64,000 bases of DNA from Sphingomonas cremea (GTDB lineage: Bacteria; Pseudomonadota; Alphaproteobacteria; Sphingomonadales; Sphingomonadaceae). The DNA is taken from positions 1 through 64,000 of the forward strand of contig NZ_JAKFGM010000001.1 of the NCBI RefSeq assembly GCF_021502585.1, read 5' to 3'. Positions 58,182-64,000 of this stretch are shown here, piece after piece. The position numbers and the translations under genes are program-made. Every line of letters begins with the position of its first letter. The first letter of the stretch is position 1. The notes below the pieces were generated by a model that was not told where the DNA came from, ran no database searches, and worked only from the letters and a program-made list of their open reading frames with translations.

Positions 58182-59321
58182 TCAATGCCGGGCTTCACCC
58201 TGGGTCCGTGCGATAAAGTCGAGGATCGCCCGAGCCTGCCGCTCCGATGCGGGAACCGGTGAAGGGTCAAGCGACTTTGCCGTCAGGTCTCGCTGAAGCT
58301 GCTCGTAGCCGGGCTGCCGTTCCTCGGCAGCGGCAAGTGCAGGTCCAAGTTCCTCAACGTGCTCGATCACGGTGCCGAGCCGCCAATGGAGATAATTTTC
58401 GCTCGAGCGCCAATCGATATGGTCGAGGTTGAGGAAGATGCAGGGGCGAGGCCGGCGAAGGAATTCATACACCTGGCTGGAAATGTCGCCGACGTAGACA
58501 TTCGCGGACTCCGTATAGGTCATGTCGATGGACCGTATGCTGCCGCGGTCGATCAGGACGTTGGGCGATGACGAGCGGACAATGGGGCCGCCCTTAAGCT
58601 TGACGTGCGGCGCCACGATGAAATTCCAGTCGGGAATGGCTTCCATCTGGCGAACGAGGGCCTTTCCATGCCTGAACCAAGATGAAAGCTTGGCGTCGAA
58701 ATGAGGGTTGTAGAACGCGACCGGATTGTCGTTCGGGAAAATCCTTTCCGGCGCGCGCGCCAGCTCAAACTTGGCGTAGCCTACGACCTCGCAATTTTCC
58801 GCCGTCGCAAGGCCGCGGGCGATCAGCCGCTCCTTATCCTTGGGTCCGTTGACGAGGGTCAGGTCGGCGAAACGATGCTTCGGGTTATAGCCGCCCTCGC
58901 GATCCCCGGCCCCGTGTTTCAGGTGAATCAGGCGGGATCGGAAACCGGGAATAAGCTTGAGGTGCCCGCTCGTCGTTTCGGTCGTTACGATCGTCGGATA
59001 GCGACGAATAATGTGCTGGTTCAGCAGCAAGGTCAGTCGACGTCCGGGCGGCTTGAAAAGCCCGTCCGGCGACCGTGAAGGAGCCCTTAGCCGCTTGAGC
59101 TTAAGGCGACCCTCCGGATCGTAGGAGCGAATGAAATCGAGCCCCGCTTGGCTTGATGCAAGCACGGTTACCTCTACGCTAGGTTCCCGCGCCAGACGAA
59201 GGGCCGCCGGAAGCCAGTGGAGGAACTGATGCGCCTGGGCGATCGCCAGGAAAGCGATGCGGGTCGGAGCGACCGATTGGCCTGGGTCAGTCGACATACT
59301 GAACTTACCCGTCATTTCCAT
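58182..59321 (-). CDS. CDP-glycerol glycerophosphotransferase-like protein
   Basis: About 379 residues. The C-terminal half has the family's pattern: LIHLKHGAGDREGGYNPKHRFADLTLVNGPKDKERLI and VYVGDISSQVYEFLRRPRPCIFLNLDHIDW near residue 300, as in TagF/CDP-glycerol:polyglycerophosphate transferases. That family transfers polyol phosphates onto glycans. The start is uncertain among three close Mets (59351, 59321, 59297); 59321 is used. It is 32 bases from the next gene, in the same direction, so the two probably form an operon. Confidence 0.82.
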   Translation of the reverse strand: MEMTGKFSMSTDPGQSVAPTRIAFLAIAQAHQFLHWLPAALRLAREPSVEVTVLASSQAGLDFIRSYDPEGRLKLKRLRAPSRSPDGLFKPPGRRLTLLLNQHIIRRYPTIVTTETTSGHLKLIPGFRSRLIHLKHGAGDREGGYNPKHRFADLTLVNGPKDKERLIARGLATAENCEVVGYAKFELARAPERIFPNDNPVAFYNPHFDAKLSSWFRHGKALVRQMEAIPDWNFIVAPHVKLKGGPIVRSSSPNVLIDRGSIRSIDMTYTESANVYVGDISSQVYEFLRRPRPCIFLNLDHIDWRSSENYLHWRLGTVIEHVEELGPALAAAEERQPGYEQLQRDLTAKSLDPSPVPASERQARAILDFIARTQGEARH

Positions 59322-59463
59322 GCCTAATCGTCGACCCGCAGGCGGCGACAATCCGACCGTAGATTCACGATCGGCGCCTGATAGACAAGGCCGCCTGCTT
59401 TGACCATAAGTTCGCCGGCCTTCCGGAGGACCGCCAAATCTTGTTTTCTATCGCCTGGCCAGC

Positions 59464-60423
59464 GTGAGCAGGCGCCGCAAAATCGAACAGCTCGCCTGGC
59501 GTGAGTATCTGCCTTTAGCCGGGACCGTCGCCACATGGGCGGTGGTCGTGGCGGCAATCGGCCATGCCGACACGGCGCGCCTGCTCGCGGCCGTCGCCGC
59601 TATCCGGGCCGTGCAGCAACTGACCAAATTGGCAACGCAGGCCCCGCTCATGCGGCGGATGAAGGCGCCGCGGGAAATTCGCCGGCAAGCGCGCCGGCTG
59701 GCGATGACAATGCAATGCGCGGCTTTGGCCGCAGCGATGATTCTGGTGGCTTTGCTGTCGGAGGCGATGAAGAGCATCGGCCAGCAACAGGTTGCTGCTT
59801 TCCTGCCGTTCATCGCGCTGGGCATGCCCGTGCGTTATCTGCGCTTCGCCGACATCCGGGTGGCTTCCCCCTATTACCGGCTGGCGATGTCGGCCGGCGG
59901 GCTTGTGCTCGTCTTGATCGGGTGGGCCGCGGGTTGGCAGGCCGCGGCGCTGGGCGTGGCATTCGGGGCGCGCGAGTGGATCGCCTATATAACCCTGCGC
60001 TTATGGCCCCGCATTCCGCACGAGCCCCGCTACCCCAACAACGACCCCCTAAAATTTGCGGAAGTCGCACGCTATACGGCGATCCTGGGCCGCCGCCTGT
60101 TGACGTATCGCCTGGGAAAATCGCTGCTGACGGTATTCGGCCCGATCGGCAATTTCGCTGCGCGGACTGGCCGAGGATTGAAGCTGCACCAAAAGCTGGA
60201 GCCCTATGTGCCGCACCATTTAGGCGGCTTCATCCTGTTCACCGCAGCGTCCTTCGCAGGGGCCGTCTTCCTGGCCTTGCGCAGTGGTGAGCCCGCGGCG
60301 ATGATCGGGGCGGCCGGCCTGTGCCAGGTGGCGGCAGCCGCCGGCAATGTCGTCATGCTGTGGCGATACCTTCCGACGCGCGACGCGGACGCCATTGCCG
60401 AAGAAGACGATGACGATGACTGA
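59464..60423 (+). CDS. Multi-pass membrane protein of the glycan insertion
   Basis: 319 residues starting at GTG 59464, about six to eight hydrophobic helices (LPLAGTVATWAVVVAAIG; CAALAAAMILVALLSE; AAFLPFIALGMPVRYL; AMSAGGLVLVLIGWAAGW; ILFTAASFAGAVFLAL; AAMIGAAGLCQVAAAAGNVV) and an acidic tail ending in a run of Asp. It could be a flippase- or transporter-like protein, but I recognise no family motif. The ribosome site is weak. Divergent to the glycerophosphotransferase gene. Confidence 0.6.
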   Translation: MSRRRKIEQLAWREYLPLAGTVATWAVVVAAIGHADTARLLAAVAAIRAVQQLTKLATQAPLMRRMKAPREIRRQARRLAMTMQCAALAAAMILVALLSEAMKSIGQQQVAAFLPFIALGMPVRYLRFADIRVASPYYRLAMSAGGLVLVLIGWAAGWQAAALGVAFGAREWIAYITLRLWPRIPHEPRYPNNDPLKFAEVARYTAILGRRLLTYRLGKSLLTVFGPIGNFAARTGRGLKLHQKLEPYVPHHLGGFILFTAASFAGAVFLALRSGEPAAMIGAAGLCQVAAAAGNVVMLWRYLPTRDADAIAEEDDDDD

Positions 60424-60459
60424 GCGGCTAGGCTAGCGGGCAAAGGCGGAGCTTGACCA

Positions 60460-60861
60460 TCAGGGGCAGGCGCCATCTTTCGTCGCGACCTTGAAGTTGC
60501 TCAGCCTCACAGCTTCGGCCAGCTGGGGCCAATGTTCGAAGGCAAGCCCGCCATTCGCCGGCAGCGTACAGGACCGGATCGGCACCGCCTTGCCCTTGCC
60601 GATCAGTTCGGCCTGGTAGGTGTAGGCGACCGAGTTATTGCTGCTGATCGTCATGGTCGTGCCCATCATGGAGCGGACGGTCACGATTACCTGGCCTTTG
60701 TTAGCCTTCGTCGAAGGTGCAACCTTGCGCGCCTTGGCCGGCTGACCAGCCTGAATTGCAAAAACCCAGCTTTCGCCCGTTTTCACGCTGAGGCCAGGGG
60801 CCTTGGCGGCTGAAGTCGTGGTGGCCAGGGCCAGGAGGACGAGGGCGACAATTGGGCGCAT
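60460..60861 (-). CDS. Hypothetical secreted protein (133 residues)
   Basis: Signal peptide MRPIVALVLLALATTTSAAKA. The mature part has two Cys (RSCTLPAN and the final GACP) that could pair. No family recognised. It begins 31 bases after the GNAT stop, so the two may share the transcript of the infB cluster. The ribosome site is weak. Confidence 0.6.
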   Translation of the reverse strand: MRPIVALVLLALATTTSAAKAPGLSVKTGESWVFAIQAGQPAKARKVAPSTKANKGQVIVTVRSMMGTTMTISSNNSVAYTYQAELIGKGKAVPIRSCTLPANGGLAFEHWPQLAEAVRLSNFKVATKDGACP

Positions 60862-60892
60862 GAGACCGGGCAAGGCTAGCCGAGCCAGCCTA

Positions 60893-61423
60893 TCACTTCC
60901 ACTCTTCACGAAGGACCGAAAAAAGGACCGTGTCGCGAACGTGACCGTTCCAGGTGATGCGATCGGCGCGCATTACGCCTTCTCGTGTCGCCCCAAGCTT
61001 GGTCATCGCCGCCTGGCTGCGCTTGTTGCGCTCGTCGACGCGGAATTCGACCCGGCGAAAACCGCAATCGAAGGCGCGGCGCAGCATCATGTCCTTGATC
61101 CGCCGGTTGAAGCCGGTGCCGCGAAGATGCGGGCGATAATAGGTGCCGCCAATCTCCAGCACTCCGCGGCCCTCGTCGATACCAAGGAAACTAGACATTC
61201 CGGCCAACTCGTCGCCCTCGAACAGGACGAAGGTTCGATTTCGGTCGTTGCTTCGGTAAAAGTCGATGCTGTCATCAAAGCCGTCGGGGCCGAAATTATT
61301 GGCGTAAACCTGCCAGATGTCGCAATCCTCGGCGCAGGCAGATTTGAGCGGTTCCCGATATCGCTCGGAAAACAGCTCGGCACGGCAATATTCGCCCTGC
61401 ATGGGCGCATCAAGTTCGCTCAT
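60893..61423 (-). CDS. GNAT-family N-acetyltransferase
   Basis: 176 residues with the acetyl-CoA-binding region: [60 protein letters not shown], which matches RimJ/RimL-type or small-molecule GNATs. It overlaps rbfA by four bases, so it is in the same transcript. The partner is unknown. Confidence 0.88.
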   Translation of the reverse strand: MSELDAPMQGEYCRAELFSERYREPLKSACAEDCDIWQVYANNFGPDGFDDSIDFYRSNDRNRTFVLFEGDELAGMSSFLGIDEGRGVLEIGGTYYRPHLRGTGFNRRIKDMMLRRAFDCGFRRVEFRVDERNKRSQAAMTKLGATREGVMRADRITWNGHVRDTVLFSVLREEWK

Positions 61424-61812
61424 CCCTCGCCGAGGTCCTGGGCCACGTGGCGCGATCGGAGGAGCGTGTCGATGTGGCTGCCCTCATCGAAGCTTTCGTC
61501 GGCGAGGAATTTGATCTTCGCCGCATATTTGGTTCTGACCCGGCTTGCCACTTCGCGCTGCAAGAATGCGGTGTGCGTCCGCAGTGCCTTGAGCACTTCA
61601 TCCTCGTCCTGGCCAAGCAGCGGCTTCACGAACACGGTGGCGTGGCGGAGGTCGGGCGACATGCGGACTTCGGTCACTGATACGAGGTGGCTCGCCAGCG
61701 TGTCGTCATGCACGTCGCCGCGCTGGAGTATTTCGCTTAGGACATGGCGCACCTGCTCGCCGACGCGAAGTAAGCGGACCGAGCGGCCTTCGGGGGTTTC
61801 AACTTTTCGCAT
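61420..61812 (-). CDS. rbfA: Ribosome-binding factor A
   Basis: 130 residues, normal. A KH-domain protein needed for 30S maturation: [56 protein letters not shown] and the conserved [36 protein letters not shown] region are visible. It overlaps the thioesterase gene by one base and GNAT by four, so all are coupled. Confidence 0.97.
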   Translation of the reverse strand: MRKVETPEGRSVRLLRVGEQVRHVLSEILQRGDVHDDTLASHLVSVTEVRMSPDLRHATVFVKPLLGQDEDEVLKALRTHTAFLQREVASRVRTKYAAKIKFLADESFDEGSHIDTLLRSRHVAQDLGEG

Positions 61813-62249
61813 CAGCTTACGTGTCCTCGGCTTTCGCCCCGCACGAGTCGCGACGTGAAGGTGCCGCGGGCAACCAAGGTTCCGTCATGGTCGAACAATT
61901 CGCCCTCAGTAAAGGCAATCGTTTTGCCGCAACTGATCACTCGTCCACGGCCGATGAAGTTACCGAACCGCGCCGCGCGCAGGAAAGAGATGCTGCAGTC
62001 GACAGTGACGGGGAACATCTCACCATCGAGCTGGGCGAAGAGCGCCGGCCCATGTGTGTCATCGAGCATCGCAGCGATGAAGCCGCCCTGCACCATTCCC
62101 TGCGGATTGGCGAAGCGCTCATCGATCGTAAAGCCGATTTCGATCGTCCCGGCTTTCGCGTCGATCGCTCGCAGCGTCCAGCCCAATAGGGCCGACGCCG
62201 CGGGCAATTCGAAGCGGTCGAACACCGAGGGAGGCGGTGCGGCATCCAT
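61812..62249 (-). CDS. PaaI-family hotdog thioesterase
   Basis: 145 residues. Hotdog-fold marks: [31 protein letters not shown] near residue 45 (the conserved Gly-Gly and Asp of the helix) and [24 protein letters not shown] at the end. Members hydrolyse acyl-CoA thioesters. It is three bases from infB and overlaps rbfA, so it is a rider in the infB operon. Confidence 0.9.
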   Translation of the reverse strand: MDAAPPPSVFDRFELPAASALLGWTLRAIDAKAGTIEIGFTIDERFANPQGMVQGGFIAAMLDDTHGPALFAQLDGEMFPVTVDCSISFLRAARFGNFIGRGRVISCGKTIAFTEGELFDHDGTLVARGTFTSRLVRGESRGHVS

Positions 62250-62252
62250 GGA

Positions 62253-64000
62253 TTACAGCGTCCGAGCGCGTTCCTCGGTCTCAAACACTTCGAGGTTGTC
62301 GCCCGGCTTGATGTCGTTGGTGTCGGCCAGGAGCACACCGCACTCCATGCCCGCGTTGACCTCTTTCACATCGTCCTTGAAGCGACGGAGCGAGGTGATC
62401 GTCGTCTTGCTGACGATGACATCGTCGCGCGTGAGGCGCGCGTGGAGGCCCTTGCGGATGACGCCTTCGAGAACGAGCAGGCCGGCGGCCTTGTCCTTCT
62501 TGCCCGCCGGGAAAACCTCCTTGACCTCGGCGCGGCCGACGACCGTCTCGATGATCTCCGGACCAAGCTCGCCCGCCATCGCCGACTTCACCCAATCGGT
62601 GAGGTGGTAGATGACGTCGTAGTAGCGCAGTTCCACCTTGTTGCGCTCGGCAGTCTCGCGCGCCTTGGCATTGGGGCGGACGTTGAAGCCGATGATCGGC
62701 GCGCCGGTCGACGCGGCAAGGGTCACGTCGCTCTCGGTGATCGCACCGACCCCCGAATGGAGCACGCGAACGCGGATCTCGTCGGTCGAGATCTTGTTGA
62801 CCGCATTGACGATCGCTTCGACCGAACCCTGCACGTCGGCCTTGACCACCATCGGAAATTCCTTGGTAGTCGAGGCGCGGTTGGCGAACATATTTTCGAG
62901 GCTGACCGGCGCCGACGTGGTCCGCTTCTTGTCGAGGACCGACTGCCTATAAGCGGCGACCTCGCGGGCGCGGGCCTCATTCTCAACCACGGTCAGCTGG
63001 TCGCCGGCCGACGGCACGGCGCCAAGGCCGAGCACTTCGACGGGGAATGACGGACCTGCCTGCTTAACCTGGCGGCCATGGTCGTCGATCATCGCGCGGA
63101 CCTTGCCCGATGCAGCCCCGACAACGATGATGTCGCCGACGTTCAACGTGCCGCGCTGGACCAATACGGTCGCCAGCGGGCCGCGGCCCTTGTCGAGCTT
63201 GGCTTCGACCACGGTCGCTTCCGCGGCGCGTTCGGGGTTGGCCTTGAGCTCGAGGATTTCGGCCTGGAGGTTGATCGCTTCCAGTAGGCCGTCGAGGTTG
63301 GTTTTCTTCAGTGCCGATACCTCGACGTCCTGGACGTCGCCGCCCATCGCCTCGACGATGATCTCGTGCTGCAGCAGCTCCTCGCGTACCTTCTGCGGAT
63401 TGGCGCCGGGCTTGTCGATCTTGTTGATCGCCACGATCATCGGAACGCCGGCCGCCTTGGTGTGGTTGATCGCCTCGATCGTCTGAGGCTTCAGTCCGTC
63501 GTCCGCCGCCACGACCAGCACGACGATGTCGGTGACATTGGCGCCGCGGGCCCGCATTTCGGTAAAGGCTTCGTGACCCGGCGTGTCGAGGAAGGTGACC
63601 TTCGACCCGTCCTTCAGGGTGACCTGATAGGCGCCGATATGCTGGGTAATGCCGCCGGCCTCTCCCGAGACGACATCCGCGCCGCGGATGGCGTCGAGCA
63701 GCGACGTCTTGCCATGGTCGACATGGCCCATGATCGTAACCACCGGCGGGCGCGGTTGCAGTGTCTCGTCGGCGTCGACGTCGATCGAAGTGTCGATGTC
63801 AATGTCGGCCTCTGACACCGGCACAAAGCGGTGGCCGAATTCCTCGATCAGCAACTCCGCCGTATCGCGGTCGATGGTTTCAGTAATAGTGACAGGCGTT
63901 CCAAGCTTGAACATCGACTTGACCAAATCGGCACCGCGCTCGCCCATGCGCTTGGCGAGCTCCTGGACGGTGATCGTCTCGGGCACCTGAACGTCGCGGA
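62253..64000 (-). CDS. infB: Translation initiation factor IF-2, N-terminus cut by the window edge
   Basis: The C-terminal ~580 residues are visible. IF2_N-like helices ([25 protein letters not shown]) are followed by the GTPase domain ([13 protein letters not shown]1, DTPGHEAF G3, NKIDKPG G4, SALKKTN G5) and the later domains II-IV, ending [11 protein letters not shown]. It delivers initiator tRNA to the ribosome. The gene runs past base 64000. It is the first gene of the visible infB - thioesterase - rbfA operon. Confidence 0.98.
   Translation of the reverse strand, partial: RDVQVPETITVQELAKRMGERGADLVKSMFKLGTPVTITETIDRDTAELLIEEFGHRFVPVSEADIDIDTSIDVDADETLQPRPPVVTIMGHVDHGKTSLLDAIRGADVVSGEAGGITQHIGAYQVTLKDGSKVTFLDTPGHEAFTEMRARGANVTDIVVLVVAADDGLKPQTIEAINHTKAAGVPMIVAINKIDKPGANPQKVREELLQHEIIVEAMGGDVQDVEVSALKKTNLDGLLEAINLQAEILELKANPERAAEATVVEAKLDKGRGPLATVLVQRGTLNVGDIIVVGAASGKVRAMIDDHGRQVKQAGPSFPVEVLGLGAVPSAGDQLTVVENEARAREVAAYRQSVLDKKRTTSAPVSLENMFANRASTTKEFPMVVKADVQGSVEAIVNAVNKISTDEIRVRVLHSGVGAITESDVTLAASTGAPIIGFNVRPNAKARETAERNKVELRYYDVIYHLTDWVKSAMAGELGPEIIETVVGRAEVKEVFPAGKKDKAAGLLVLEGVIRKGLHARLTRDDVIVSKTTITSLRRFKDDVKEVNAGMECGVLLADTNDIKPGDNLEVFETEERARTL

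Noticed and set aside
1-64000. CRISPR arrays or tandem direct repeats
   Set aside because: No regularly spaced repeats were seen on reading through; only short palindromes and the noted two-copy repeat.

Overview
The window reads as ordinary chromosome of an alphaproteobacterium of the order Sphingomonadales (Sphingomonas/Sphingomicrobium-like). This is inferred from the high GC content, an alphaproteobacterial NDUFS4-type complex I subunit, a DUF4893 lipoprotein, the PrsK/PrsR pair, the DUF3604-PPIase-HupE cassette, and sphingomonad-style G+C-rich palindromic repeats. No rRNA genes, CRISPR array, intact insertion sequence, integrase or prophage were seen. Both ends cut genes: an efflux outer-membrane factor at the left and infB at the right.

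0-7 kb: a TetR regulator, a small uncharacterised protein, and an RND tripartite efflux operon (adaptor, pump, outer-membrane channel). The leader has a recognisable promoter overlapped by palindromes. 7-21.7 kb: a previously easy-to-miss zinc-ribbon microprotein, tRNA-Glu, then housekeeping genes: UDP-GlcNAc 2-epimerase, a metallophosphoesterase, the complex I accessory subunit, HrpB helicase, an L,D-transpeptidase, short-form 6-phosphogluconate dehydrogenase, polyprenyl diphosphate synthase, an M13 peptidase, a two-component system, DedA and a PepSY-like secreted protein. 21.7-31.3 kb: ABC-F ATPase Uup (carrying an in-frame palindromic repeat), a DUF885 protein, PrsR/PrsK, a mannose-1-phosphate guanylyltransferase-type enzyme overlapping an aldo/keto reductase.

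31-43.5 kb: an OmpA-family protein, an M20 amidohydrolase, a DUF4893 lipoprotein, 3-hydroxybutyrate dehydrogenase, a zinc metallopeptidase, an NADP-dependent oxidoreductase, a low-complexity DUF2171 protein, tRNA-Ala, pirin with a divergent LysR regulator and clear LysR box, tandem DUF2892 membrane proteins, an alpha/beta hydrolase that appears to lack its catalytic histidine, and a divergent AraC regulator. 43.5-47.1 kb is the most accessory-looking stretch: a terminase-small-subunit-like HTH protein, an orphan protein with HUH and YxxK motifs of single-tyrosine replication/relaxase nucleases, two lineage-specific proteins, and several palindromic repeats.

47.1-52.4 kb: the HupE-PPIase-DUF3604 operon and a lipoprotein. 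52.4-64 kb: the conserved translation/RNA cluster infB - thioesterase - rbfA ... truB - rpsO - pnp, transcribed leftwards but split between rbfA and truB by a roughly 5-kb glycan-related insertion (two family-2 glycosyltransferases, a CDP-glycerol glycerophosphotransferase-like protein, a multi-pass membrane protein). PNPase ends in a long Arg/Gly/Asp repeat tail, and a large structured hairpin lies just downstream of pnp.

All functional calls rest on motifs read by eye and on family knowledge; no database search was run.
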